64,000 nt of DNA, taken from positions 22,322,260 through 22,386,259 of the forward strand of contig NC_081409.1 in assembly GCF_030272615.1 (NCBI RefSeq), read 5' to 3'. This DNA is from Cryptomeria japonica. Its lineage: Eukaryota > Streptophyta > Pinopsida > Cupressales > Cupressaceae. A program made the position numbers and the translations under genes. Of the stretch, positions 20,644-32,633 are shown one piece after another (positions within the stretch are counted from its first letter, which is position 1; each line of letters begins with the position of its first letter). Under the pieces are notes generated by a model. The model made no database searches. It saw only the letters and a list, made by a program, of their open reading frames with translations, and was not told where the DNA came from.

Positions 20644-22643
20644 GGTCCATGCACAATAGGTCCTTGTTTGTATATATTTAGGTTTGCTTTAGTTATTGTT
20701 TTTGGGCTCGTTGTTGGTCTGTTTATCCAGAGTTTCTAAGTTTCTTGTGTTGATCTTGCGATCAACCATCCCCAGTTAGAGCCACTATTATCACTATTTT
20801 AAAAATGGATGTTTTCAGTCCATAAATGGCTAAGTTTTTGAAAATTTTGTGTGTAGTACGCCCATGTTCTTTCAAATTGTTTTTAGATTCTAAGGGGTTC
20901 AGGGTTTGGGTTTTAAGTCACTTCAATATCTGAGAAAAACCCTTTTGGTTTCTAATTTGGCGTTACTTTATTCACTTAAATGATGGGTCCCTTTATCATG
21001 AAGTGTTCCCCCCTTGTCATTTACCTAGGCGGTCCCTTTCAAATTTTTAATTGTTGTTCACTTTTAATATGTCTTTTCTAATGTCCGTTGGGCCTTTTAA
21101 GCATCATGCAACTTTCTGTTGATTTGACGGCCAGCGTTGACTCGCGACCGAAAAGTGCTCGAATGTTAGTTTCCATGAAGTAGCGAAAGGCAAAAGTAGA
21201 CCCGACATATAGATTTGGATTGAAGCTAAACACCGATAAGGTTTCATCTAATTGAACTAACAACGTGGTTTCATGAGATCAAGATGTACGAGTTCTACCT
21301 TTAGTGAAATAACAAAAAGGTGGTGGGTCCCGCTAAAGGTGGTAGTGAATGTGGTAGGTCTAGCTCGCAATGATAGAGCAATGACAAGGCACTCAGTTGG
21401 CGGTCTGCAGTGGGCTCGAGCAAGGTTGCCATGGAGAGAAGTAAATAATGAGAAAGTTTTTGAGATTTAACGGTTGGTGTGAATTCATGAAGATAAGATG
21501 CTAGCAAGTTAACCTTCACGGAGTGGTGAAAAGGCTAGTGGGCCCAAGGGACAGGTAGGGCATGAAGCTAAAAGCAGATCAGGTGTGTTTTGATCTACCG
21601 GTTCTCGTAGTTTCATGGCTATGAGCTAAACGAAGAATAATGTTCGCAAAGTCGCGAAAGATAGATGGAGATCACATAGAGGCATGACGTGGCATAACAG
21701 CTACCGATTTTTGTGGAGCTCGATAGTGATGTGTCGGGTGACATGTGGTTTTAAAAGTGGTTGAGGGCCCGCCTAGGTGTAACTGATAGTTATGTGGGAA
21801 TAATAAAGATAACACATGGCGGATCAAAGGTGGAACCTAGAGTAGTTTCCAGGGCTAATGACCGACTGCCATGTGGCATTTTTCAACTGGAGAACAAGTG
21901 GGGTAACTAATTCCTGGGTAAAGGGCCCACTTAAAAGGCATTCATCTCAAGATTGATCCAACGCTTCTCATTGTTTCGTGGCCCGAAGATGCTCACAGAT
22001 TAACTTCAGTGAAATGGCAAAAAACCGTTAGCTGTCAAAATGAGGTTCAGTTAGTAAGTAAAATTGACCATCCCAGTTGGAGTTAAAGGCCGGGTGATTT
22101 GAGTTTGATCTAATGCTTGGCGCGGCCTCGCGAAGGAAAAGTGAACAACTATTAAAGTCCGTGAAGTGGCAAAAAGGAGGTAGGGCCTGACACTAAAGCA
22201 AAGAGATCAACGGAGATAAAAGCAATGTAAGTCCTCGTGATCAAATGACCAATGTTGTTTCATGAAAGAAAAGAGCACAGGTTTTATGTTCTGCGAAATA
22301 ACAAAATAGAGGAAAGACTTAGAGAAATTATGACCCGTTGGAGCTAGTTTTGAATTCAATTTGGCAAATTCAATTCTGAAAAGAAAGCCGAAGCATGTGG
22401 AGTTAATTTCCAAAAAACTTAAATGCCAACTTGTCCTGTTGAGCCCACATCAACTTGATTGCTAAATATTGTTTCATCGAAGTTTGTTGCAGAGCGAATT
22501 GTTGCAGGGCGATTTTCTTCAGGCAATTAATCAAGTTTTTTGTGCTTTTCTTGATAGCTCTTGGTTTGTTCTCAAATACTGTTGTGTGAATTACTTTATT
22601 GGAGGTTTGTGTTAGCTTTTAGTGGTATAAGTGTTTGACCAAA
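20644..22643 (+). other. Noncoding spacer between INT and accessory ORF
   Basis: About 2 kb without supported coding sequence. 20644-21120 is T-rich. 21130-22330 is richer in G+C and holds a diverged tandem repeat (separate entry). 22450-22643 leads to the ATG at 22644. Confidence 0.65.
21130..22330 (+). repeat. Diverged tandem repeat, period about 110-160 bp
   Basis: Two short motifs alternate. Motif 1, like CTTCRTGAAATGGCAAAAAG followed by a GGTGGGCC-type tail, occurs near 21170, 21299, 21513, 21642, 22003, 22157 and 22288. Motif 2, like GATCYAACGCTT...GTTTCRTGG, precedes it near 21245, 21592, 21954, 22107 and 22229. Copies differ at many positions. Hypervariable tandem repeats in 3' untranslated regions are documented for Tat/Ogre elements and can seed satellites. 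Confidence 0.6.
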
Positions 22644-25600
22644 ATGGCACCCAGAAGAGAATTAACAGGGAAGGTGAATTACTAGGACCGAAATATCTAT
22701 GATGATTTTTTAGAACAATTAACCATGTCCACCAACCCTGGGGCTAAGGCCAAAGAGATAGTACCTAAGAACCCTCATCTAAAAAATGAAGATGGCCTCT
22801 ATGATAAGGGTAATTGGTTGAGGGACCTTGAAATAGGATTGTCAGGCTAAGGACTATTCAAAGTTGGTTTTGGGTAGAGGAATTCCCCAACTTCTTTGAA
22901 TGGCATATGGGAACAAGATGTAGGAAAGCTTGTGGTCCCAGGTGTTTTTATGGATGTAGATCTGTTAGCCTTGATTGCACAAAATTATGACCTTGTGGCA
23001 AGATGCATCAGGAACATAAAGGGATTAGTCTTGATTGAGATAAATGAAGATGAATTTAGGAAAGTGTTTAAATTCAGCGAGTCTTCCAATTTGTTAGAGC
23101 CTATTGACTTTGAGTCACTAGCCTAGGTGTACAACGCTCAAAGGGATCATCTTAGAAATGGCCCATTGAAAGAATTCTTTGTAAAAATAGGGGGGTTAAC
23201 AATTGTAGGCCCCAACACAATGGAACCATTCTCTCTCAACTTATTTACTCTAAGAGCTAAAGGTATGTATTGGGCATTATGCCAGATCTTTGGAGAGGAT
23301 GTTGAAAAGAATATGCCAACCCATTATATGTTAATGATTGCACAAATTCTAAACCCCTTCCTAGAAGTAACATTTGATTATGCCTCATACCTTGTTGATG
23401 CAATTCATAAAGGGTTAGTGGGAATCAAGAATGGTAAGGTGGATAGGCCATTTGGACGGTATTCTATGTTAATGCACATGTTCTTGTTCAAAGGTGCTGA
23501 TTACTTTGCAAAGGAAATGGACCTGATTAAGATAAAGGATAAAGAGGAGATGCCAGTACAACTGTGGAGTACTATTCTATCTTGGGATAGAGAGGATGCA
23601 AGTTATCTAAAATTTGATAGATTCTTTACATCTAAAATTAGGATTCTTCTATGCAGAGAAAACCCTAGAATTCCTAAGGCTCTTTTGGAGTTTCTCAGAC
23701 CAAAGGAGTTTGTAGAGGATATCAAGATCGTTCACAATTGGGGAGACACATATTTGTACCTTGTGTCTACTATTTTTAGAGTGTTTGGTTTTAGAGGCAC
23801 CCCCTATTTACTACCCTATCAGGTCCCATTGAAGAGAGGGATTGCAGAAGTCCTGAGATAGATTGGAGGAGTGCAGGAGGCTAAGCTAACTAACAGGGGT
23901 AAAGGGACTATTTTCCCAACTATTACCATGGCTCACCATTTTGTGATCACTAAGGGTGGATGGAGATTTTTTGAAGAATTCTTCAAGCCATATAGGTTGT
24001 CTACTGCAGTGTCAAGATGTGTAGATCTCGAGGATTTTTTCAATGGCATGTTCAGGAAAAGAGCAGTGTGCAGAGGTAGGCCACATCATTTTTAGTTCCC
24101 AGAAGATTTGATTAGAAATGAGTTCCACCTAGATGAGAAAGAATTGAGGAAGGAGAAGTGGGTTGTGTATAAGAAAGCCCTTGATTTTATACATCAATTT
24201 GACACTAGCTATGATCCTCTCTCTAGCTTCAACCCATTTGAGGAGAAAATAAAGTTCATGATTCTTTATTTTGAAGACCTCATGCAGACTTTAAAGAAAA
24301 GAGGGAGGCTATAATGCAAAATGATCCTGATAAGGCTAAGATGGTATTGGAGATATCCCACCTGGTGACTATGTAATGCACAAAAGGTCAAAGTACACTG
24401 TGATGATGCCAGTGACAGGTAAGCCTTCCACCTCAAAAGGGAAGAGGAAAATTGAAGATGTCATTGACATTCAGGATTCCCCTAAGAGGCAAAAGGTGGG
24501 AAAGGAAATTGAAGCTGATGAGCCTCAATATTCTCCATCTTAGTCTCCTATCCACATTGGAGATGAACAAGCTATGGATGAATAATTATTGCATCTAGGG
24601 AGTGTCGGTGAGATTGCTTACACCTATGAGGAGACCCAAGAGGGGATGCCCGAAGAGCCACCTACTGCTGAAATGGATTTGACTGATGGTGAGTTAAAAG
24701 GCCAAGAAATGAACCTTACTATTAAGCAAGCTAGTGAAGAATTCCTAGCTGATAGCAATTTTGTCACATCAGAAGCTTTTATGCAGTTTGTATGGAAACA
24801 AAACATGGAGCAATTTGGGGTCAGATGTGAACAGAGGAAAAGTGAACAACCTCTCAAAAATACAACCCAAGTGGAGGAAGAGGTTAAGAAAGAAATGATG
24901 GAGGAGTTCAAAGCCATCACTCCTAAGAAAGGAAGAGAGATGGTAACAAAGGCTGGTGTGTTGATTCTCCCTGAATTGGATATAGCTGATGCCTTAGTGC
25001 TTGATGCAGTGAGGAAAGAAACAAAGCCTATGGAAGGAGTGACATTCAACAAGGATAATGCTGCTCTTGTCACGTGGTCCCTAAAAAGAGATGAAAATAG
25101 AAAGAAAAGGGATACCTTAGATTCTAGCCTCTTACGAGGCATGATAGTCAAAAGAGTCCAAGACACAGGGGTAGTAGAAGTTGCTAGCACAGTACTAGAG
25201 ACAACAAAGTTTAATGTGGTAGTAGCAGAGAAAGAGGCACAAGAAAAGGCTAATGTCCAACTGAAATTGGAGACTGTTTTAAAATCTTACAATGATACTA
25301 AAGAAGGAATAGCCAATAGAGATAGCATAATTGCTAGACTCCAGAGTCAATTGGTAGGTCAACATCATCCAGGTGAGTCTTCTACACTCATGATAGCCTC
25401 CTCTCTAGCAAGGCCCCCTCCTACTAGTCCCATCATTGAATACACCCCTTCACCTATGCCTTCTAGTTCCCAATTACCTAAAAATGTCCAACATGAGTTG
25501 GAAAAGTTGAAACAAGCTTAGACCTTGTATGCAAACAAATATGAGGAGAAGGTGAAAGCCACCATTTTAAAGTTTGCTGACTCAGTCAAAACCTCCAATG

Positions 25601-26252
25601 TATACACAAATATGAAGAGGATTGTTGAGATTTTGATCAAATTTAAAAAAGAAGAAGCCACTTTGGAACCAATCCTGAATAAGTGGGTACCTAGAGGTAA
25701 AGAGTTAGAGCTCATGTGCTCCTCCCATGCAGATGCAGAAGAAAATGACAATCTTAGGTCCACATGTGAGTTTATAAAAGAGATGAATATTCTTTCAGTG
25801 GAAGGAACAGGTATAAAAAGAAAAGCCCAACTTTATAGAAAAGAATATTCAGATCATAAATTTGAAATATTTCTAGGAGGGTTCATTGGTCCTGTTCAGC
25901 TAAAGGAAGAGAAGACTTGGTTAAAGGAGGTGGACCATAATTTGTCCCTAAGGATAAACCAAATTATTAGTACTGATGACACATCCTTATTTTTCCAAAA
26001 AATTGAGGAAATTGAAAAGGCAAAATCTCATTATGGTTTCATAGAAACAGAGATTGGGCATGTACGAGTCACTTGGAAGTGGCTAGAAGATATGAAACAG
26101 AAGGTTGCTAGTTTTACTTGGCCTAGTGATGATGTGTATCAGGAGTGGAAAGATAAGTATATGGGATAGAAAGAAGATGCTTGGGAGCAGTTACAAGAAG
26201 GTGCAACGGAACAACAAGCAGAAGAAGACGCAGATGCTAAAAAGGACATATA
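22644..26252 (+). pseudogene. Unrecognised long accessory ORF of element B
   Basis: Starts MAPRRELTGKVNY at 22644. Read through its stops it encodes about 1,200 residues. The N-terminal 560 residues look globular (GVFMDVDLLALIAQNYDLV, LRAKGMYWALCQIFGED, HYMLMIAQILNPFLEV, FRVFGFRGTPYLLPYQVP). A shift near 24280 leads to a basic segment, KRKIEDVIDIQDSPKRQK (24442-24495), resembling a bipartite nuclear-localisation signal. The C-terminal half is acidic, with Lys/Glu heptads (KEAQEKANVQLKLETVLKSY, ELEKLKQA, IEEIEKAKSHY), probably coiled coil. Stops at 22683, in the LSG/GLF and GFG/RNS segments, and at 23124, 23859, 24093, 24541, 24583, 25519, 26167 mostly fall at Gln-compatible codons. I do not recognise the family; a distant likeness to plant transposon-associated helical domains is possible. 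No catalytic motif seen. Confidence 0.6.
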
Positions 26253-27205
26253 ACCATTTCTTGGAAAAGGCTGTTGTTTGTAACAAACTTTCTTTTGAAA
26301 GGTCCAAAGCTTGTATGCATCCACGATATTATAAATGGATACCAGGACCTTTTAAAAAAGGATCGCAAGAATTTGTAAGAAAACTCTGCAGAAATATATC
26401 TGGCATTTTCTAGTCTTATGGAGAATACTCTGAGTTTTTGTAATATTTTCTCAAAATTAATATCAAATATACAGACTATCAACTTTTGAGCCTAAATTTT
26501 GTGTTGTCTTTTGGTCTACTTGCAAATATTTACTGTTTTCAAATATGAGTAATCTAGGGTTATTCATTTGAGGATTGGATTGTAAGGCAGTCTTAATAGA
26601 GGCATTTCTTAGCTTTTCTCTCCAGGAGGGAAATTAAATATGCATGAATCATTTCTATCAGTGAATTCTTTGTGGGAGATTTTGAATTTGATGAATACAG
26701 TCTAGTTTTATAAGGATAAACTCTTATGTATGCCAGACATACATGGGGTTTTATAGAAGCCGAGGTGATGGGATGTGTAGAGATATTTGATTATGGGAGT
26801 ATTGTTTAAACTTTAGATGACTCTGTGGCATGGATAAGGCACTGGTATCAATTATGGTTATCTTTTACATATCTTGTAGGTCAATACTAAACATGATTAT
26901 AAGCTTTCTTTCTTTGTTTCAGTGAGTTTTGAGGCGATAGGATTCATTGGTTTTCAGACTGGTTTACTGTGGATCTGTCTTTTAAAAGTGTGAAGTCAAT
27001 TCACATAAGGTATACCCGATTGAACTTTGGATAAGTTCAAAGTGTAGAAGGTTGTAAAACCTTGTCATATGTTGCTCTGAAGTTTCCTTCTCTTTGATCT
27101 CTCTTCTGCAGGCAGAGTTTATCATTTTATTATAAGGGTTTTTAAGGGGAATCAGATTTTGAGAACAACAGGGTAAGCTTTATTTAAGTCTCTGAAATAA
27201 ATATA
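26253..27205 (+). other. Tail downstream of accessory ORF
   Basis: About 950 bp without coding support. AGGAGGGAAATT at about 26623 is a weak polypurine tract, but no TG...CA LTR start follows it convincingly. Ends where minus-strand RT sequence of element D begins. Confidence 0.5.
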
Positions 27206-28550
27206 GATTCTTATGCCCCTAGTGGGTTTAGTCATTGGTACTAAATTTCAAATCCATTCCACATAGTCTATGGGTCTTATGAAACCCACATCTAACAATT
27301 TCTGCAACTCCACTATAACTAATAGGGCTATTTGAGGATGCATCTTCCTGAGCTTATGTTTGTAAGTTTTTACCCTTGGTAGCAATGGTAAATGATGTAA
27401 TACTAGCTCTGGATCTAGTCCTAGCATGTCGACATATGACCAAGCAAAATTTATTGGTCGTTGTTTGAAAAATTAGACAAATTTTTCTTTTTCTTCTGGT
27501 TTGAGGGATTGAGCCAAGTGTATCTTGCGTATGGTTTCAATGTCCCCAATGTTGACCTTCTTTGTATCTTCTACAAGTAGCATTGACCATTCTTGATCAA
27601 TAATGGAGTTTGTCTAATCTGTCAGCATTTGGGTGTTCATCTCCTTCAACTTCTATTTAAGAGGAGCTTGCTTCTCTGAAGTATGTTGTCCTATCCAAGT
27701 CTATGGTGAATCCTACTTTGTGATCATTATAAGGAATCTCATCTCGAGCACCTAGGAATTCAACAATAGCTTCATCATTAAACCAATCAAGATGTAGTTT
27801 ATCCTATTGCCCCCAATCTATAAGGTGAGGATAGATAAGACAAAGGTCTTTGTCTTCATTAGGAGGACATACTACTAATAACATGCAAATCCTGTTATCA
27901 TAAACATACTTAATTGACTATGGATCTACCTATTTGTCTTCATACATAATGCCATCATCAAAAGGAGGTTGATTATAATAGGCTTTATATACTTAATATG
28001 TGCTATTATTGTGGAGAGATAGGAATTCATAGTCATTGGAATTTGTTATAATTTCAATGTGTATCTCTTTGTTTGATCCGTCTTTATTTATTTCATCAAC
28101 TCACTCAATGAGAGAGAGAAGAGTTTCAATAGTGTTAATGAACAACATGATAGCTTCTTGACTTGTAGACCCTTCTTTTGTGATAGAAGCCACATTTAAG
28201 GCTTGGATGAGAGATGGAGGCAATATGGAATTACTATCTCTAGTTGGCACTATGCATGTTTCCCTCGATGTGCTAATTGATGATGATGGTGCCAAATGAG
28301 TACTTGATTCCTCTGCTAGTGCAATTCCTATTTTGTCACTATATTAACATGTGATGCTGGTGTAAAGGCAATGATTGACATGTTGTTTTGAATTAGTAAC
28401 TCAGGATCCTCATTCTCACTTGTTAGTGGCACCATTGTTAGTAAATTTTGGATAACCAAAGTATCTAGTCTAGATGTTCTCCTTCTTGTCAGGCTGGTAT
28501 CTCCCAAGCCTCAATTCTTTGGGTTTTCTGATGGTACTATAGGTTCTATA
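27206..28550 (-). pseudogene. PR-RT linker and RT N-terminus of element D
   Basis: Read from 28550 down to 27206. The linker holds a GLGDTSL segment matching the end of the G-patch-like region of C, an Asp/Glu-rich stretch, and LGARDEIPYNDHKVGFTIDLD, which aligns with the DNIPSGDHKAGFAIELN segment of C. RT begins FAWSYVDMLGLDPELVLHHL, KMHPQIALL, LLDVGFIRPIDYVEWI, and stops abruptly near 27206 before the catalytic region. Many stops and shifts. D is a Tat-like relative of 1 and C in the opposite orientation; its protease lies on the far side of C at 44054-44650. Confidence 0.75.
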
Positions 28551-29081
28551 TGTTGGCATTCTACACTCACATGAGAATGGTTAATGTTGTCATTGATGGC
28601 AACCAACTGGTAATAGGATTGTATAGGTTCACCGGCAACATAGACATCATTCACCGACATTGGTAGGCACAACAAAGTTCATTCATCGACATCTAGTTTA
28701 TACTGGCAATGAAACATATCGACATCCAGGCCGACATGAGACAAGTTTTGTTTATATGAATTGTATTGTAATGTAATTAATTATTCGTAAGCCGACATGA
28801 TGTATTGTAAATACTCATATATGTATAAGATCTTATAGGTCATTTTTGATATGGTATTATGTAGAAGATAGTGAAAAGATTTTGTAATAAGGCAGATAGG
28901 TTATGTGAGTGAATATCATTCACCGAAAGGTTTTTGGTTATGGTTTCTAACAGAGCTTAAACCGGTACTGAATCAAGCATTGCAGATGCTATTTTGAGTA
29001 GTACATTGTCTTTGATTTAATTATCCATTTTGTAGTCAGTGAGAGTCTTTCATTGAGCAGTGAGCTCTAGGCTACATTCCC
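28551..29081 (+). repeat. Copia LTR fragment abutting truncated C LTR
   Basis: Begins TGTTGGCATTCTAC, followed by GTTGTCATTGATGGCAACC, and carries the copia A LTR phrases ACCGGTACTGAATC, GATGCTATTTTG and GAGCAGTGAGCTCTAGGC (29055-29072). It ends near 29081 without the usual LTR 3' end and meets the truncated 5' LTR of C. Probably one half of an LTR left after a deletion. Confidence 0.75.
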
Positions 29082-29993
29082 CCCACTTGCATTCTCCTAC
29101 AAAATCCACTTGCATGCCTGAATCCCTTCTAGATTCTTCTAACTCCTTCTAAATTAGCCTAATTCACCCCCTAAATATTGTCACATTCCTAAGCAACTTG
29201 GAGTCACTTCTCAAAGCCCTCAAAGTCTTTGAAAGGCATTTAAGGCTTTAAGTCTTCAAATGGTTAACCTCTAAAGTCTTCCAAACCATTAAAGGCTCTT
29301 ACATAACCATTTATGGTTAACTGACCTTTTACCTTTGGTTAGAGACTTTCCTCTAACTTAACCATCCTTTTGACTCATGGGTCTCTTCAAAGTATTTATT
29401 TCTTTGACTAGGGTAACCATCATGTCCCCTCAAGCATTTAATGCTCCTTATCTCTCCTCTCAAGCCTCCTCATGGTGACACTTGTCAACATAGGATTGGG
29501 TTGAAAGTCTCACATGGATTGAATATCTTTCAATCCTAACCCTTGTTAAGATTGCCCAATCTTAACCCTTCATTTCCCCATTTCTTCTATAAATAGAACC
29601 CTTCTCCTTAAGCAAAGGAGGAAGCATTAGAGTATTGTTGTTATACTGGTATTAGCATAGAGCTTTTTCATAGCATCACTATCTACACTTGCATAACATT
29701 TATTTATCATTTTCAACCATCTTGAATCTCCATATGGTATCCATGGCTAGTGCTAAAAGATGAGAGCTACACTCATGTGGAACTTGGAGAGGAGAGGAAC
29801 AAGGGAGGAGCAACTATGAGCATCTTGATTAGCTATTTTATTCTATGTTTATATGCTTTCTATTTCATGCTTAATATCTCTCTTGATATGCCTGTTGAGG
29901 ATAATCTTTTGTTGCTAACACTAACGTTTGTTTCTTGTGCTCTTGTGTGTGTTGTCATCAAACAAATTTTCTAATCCTTTTTGCAGAGCATCA
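29082..29993 (+). repeat. 5' LTR of C, 3' half only
   Basis: Aligns without gaps to 43142-44053 in the 3' LTR. The first about 845 bp expected from the 3' LTR are missing. Ends TTTTGCAGAGCATCA. Confidence 0.9.
29588..29597 (+). promoter_or_regulatory. Putative TATA box, C 5' LTR
   Basis: CTATAAATAG, identical at 43648-43657 in the 3' LTR; a good plant TATA match about 400 bp before the LTR end. Confidence 0.6.
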
Positions 29994-31591
29994 TTTGGTC
30001 AACCTGACGTGAATCCAACAACTTTTTACTAACTTTTTGACTGTTTAGCTTGACTCATAGGTCATTCTCTTGCACTTTTTTTCTTAGTTTAGTGCCTTCA
30101 CAAATTGATACTTTAGCGCTATTGTCTATACTATTGGTCTTTTGTGTTAAATAGCGCTTCTGTTTTCACACAGAGTAGCACTATTGTAATAGAGAGTTGT
30201 AAGAAAATTCTTTGTAACCAAAAACCAAAATTTTTAGGCTTGTAGAAGGCCACCAAAACATGCACATTTTTCTAACTAATTATCTTTTGTGTAGGTTTTA
30301 ACTAACCCCTACAATAGGATTATTTTTAGCAATTTTAGCTTAGGAAATAAATTTGTTCATATTGTTAACTTTGTCTTTCAAGTTAGGATAAAATAAATTC
30401 ATTTTCCTTTTGGGTTAAAATCAACTACACTTTCATTTGGAGTTTTAAAAAGAACCACATCTTTCATTTAGAGCTCTAAAAAGAATCACAAAAACAAACA
30501 CACAAAATTATTTTTTTGCAAAGTTAGGAACAAATTCTTTTGGTGCTTAAAATCAACAAGGCAAATTTTATTTCTTGCATCAAACTAAAATTCACAATCA
30601 ACACTTCATTCTGTGCAAGTTAAAATGAATTCCCAATTTGTCATAGTTGTTCTCAAATTGATTTACTTCAAGTAAAACGTGCTCTTAATTCAGTTGACCA
30701 GGATTTCCAATTCCTAGATTACAACACATTTTTCCATTGAAGGATAAAAAGAACACCATGATTGTTGGAGAAACATCTCCAATTAGATAGAACATCATTG
30801 CAATGACAAGTTAAAAAGAACAAGTGAATTTCGTGTTTGGCACACTTGTGCAAAAAAGAAAAGTTGGTCGAGTGGTCCTACTTCTAACACACACTATCCT
30901 CTCCCTTGGCTCTCATGGTCCTAGGTGCAAGAGAAAAGTGTTAGTAACACTCAAATTTTTATCTTTTTAAGAGAGGCCTGCCAAGGGATCGTTTACTCTT
31001 GGAAACGACCTTGCGCGGTAAATCCTTCGAGCCACTATAGAAATCAGGTGAGAGCGAAAGCTGTAGCCTTGGGTATAGCTGTTCCTACAGTGTAACTTGC
31101 CAAAAGGAACCACAAGTTACAAGGCTCTTAAGTGAGTCACTGCAGAATGGACTTATATTCAAAGACATCAAACATTACTAAACACCTTTAAGTAGTAGCC
31201 CACCCGTTCTATTGATTGAGGATATTTGTGATACAATTCAGTGCAAGAGGATAGATGGTTTTGCTCCCAAGATACTCACCATACATATTTCCTTGAGTAG
31301 AAACATAGCTTTTTGAAAAGTCACTTGTAGCTTGATGAAAGTGGTGACTCCCTCATCATAGGGATCATCTATTTGTTATGCTCGTGAAAGACTTAGTATA
31401 TCACATCATTACCTGCCACGATGGGATTCATAATGTATGTAGTACCAAAGTCGAAGAAATATCAAGATGTGGGTTGAATTTATCGCAATTGGCCATTTGA
31501 CCTTAGGGATAAAAAGTGTTTGAAGTGTTTTCATTTTAGTCAAGACCAAGTACAAATTGAGCCGACTTTAGGCTTTAGAAATACACCTTAA
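29994..31591 (+). other. Leader of element C
   Basis: No gene before 31592. A possible primer-binding site starts TGGTCAACCTGACGTG at 29996, but I cannot name the tRNA. Two potential RNA hairpins: GATCGTTT paired with AAACGACC (30988-31010) and CTGTAG paired with CTACAG (31061-31090). A further noncoding stretch, 32201-32633, separates the leader ORF from gag. Confidence 0.55.
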
Positions 31592-32200
31592 AATACATCT
31601 AAAGGAAAGGGTCATAAAAAGTCCAAGGATTGGGTTGATCTAGACCCATACTTATTTGTGCCTTTTGAGGCAACATTCTTGTGTTTGTGTGCTTGCTTTG
31701 TTTTCTTGTCAAAGAAAAATAAAAAATCAGTTCCAAAAACAAATATTCATCCAACACAAAACATTTTCAGAACACCAACAAAGGATCCAAATCAAAGAGC
31801 AAAAGTATCAAACTATATGACCATTCTTCACATCTTGAGAAAGACAAATCTTCATCAACACATCAACTTGAAGAAAAGACCATTGAGCTCAAAGGCTCTT
31901 ATCAAAAGGAGGAAATTCTTCTATCTTAATAGACAAATATTTGTCTCTAATAGAACCTTCTTACATCACATGCGTCTTTACCTTCAAGGAAAATCAAACG
32001 AATTTGATCAAGAGTCATTGAACCGCAGAGCTTTTATGTAATATAGAGCCTTGAGTTATCACAAAAACCAAGGAGGTAAGATCAATCCTGACTTCTTTCC
32101 AGACATTTGTATCACATACAATGTAGCTCGAGAGATGCCACCAACACCTGAAAGAGAAGAGATAGAATTTGTCCCATATGTAACACAAAGTTTCTATTGA
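31592..32200 (+). pseudogene. Leader ORF upstream of gag in element C
   Basis: A frame of about 200 codons, open from 31592 to 32038, with a single TAA (32039-32041) before the final stop at 32198. No early ATG is seen. It reads SKDWVDLDPYLFVPFEATF, a Cys/Phe-rich stretch, then a basic region (KKRPLSSKALIKRRKFF) and an acidic C-terminus (EMPPTPEREEIEFVPYV). Ogre/Tat elements are known to carry an ORF of unknown function before gag, and this may be its counterpart. I do not recognise a domain. Confidence 0.4.
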
Positions 32201-32633
32201 AGTTAAACATTTCATCCATTTCTCACATTCACATCATCAGTTCATTTTTCAACTCTCAAAACATTAAGAGGTTCTTGTCCTAAGTTCTCTTTAAATATTG
32301 CTTGAATCAAACACAATACATCACTTTTTAGAGTGTCTCTATATCTAGGATAAGCTCATCCTAAGAGACATCTCTAGGTAGGTTAAAACTAGTCTATGAG
32401 TGAATCCTCTCATTACTAGGTAGTTAAGTCTGTAACACATCTCAGATTTCTCTAAACCTTATCACATCAAACTTTATCAAACACAACAAGCAATTCAAGA
32501 AAGAACTTTGGTAACATCTACCTTTAAAGTGCTAGAGATCCATATGCAAAACACCACACCAAACATAAATCTTTCATTTCATCAACAACTCATCATCATT
32601 TTCACCCAACTTCAAAAAAATCTTGTAAACAAA

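Larger units (their letters stand above)
8637..27205 (+). mobile_element. Gypsy element B with upstream archaeal RNase H, LTRs absent
   Basis: A single plus-strand element, interrupted by copia A (9342-16049). Order: gag, PR, archaeal-type RNase H, RT, degenerate gypsy RNase H, INT, repeat-rich spacer, long accessory ORF, tail. The left end is cut inside gag at about 8637; the right end is cut at about 27205, where minus-strand element D begins. No LTR, primer-binding site or polypurine tract was identified. Assignment to the Tat side of gypsy rests on the archaeal-type RNase H, but the domain order differs from the Tat-like elements 1 and C in this window. Confidence 0.75.

Noticed and set aside
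24624-25190. 188-codon minus-strand ORF
   Set aside because: It lies fully antisense to the accessory ORF of element B, whose composition explains the lack of stops; no motif of its own.
29750-29974. Short hydrophobic ORF in the C 5' LTR
   Set aside because: No ATG at its start, and it lies in a region explained as LTR; the 3' LTR copy gives no sign of selection on it.
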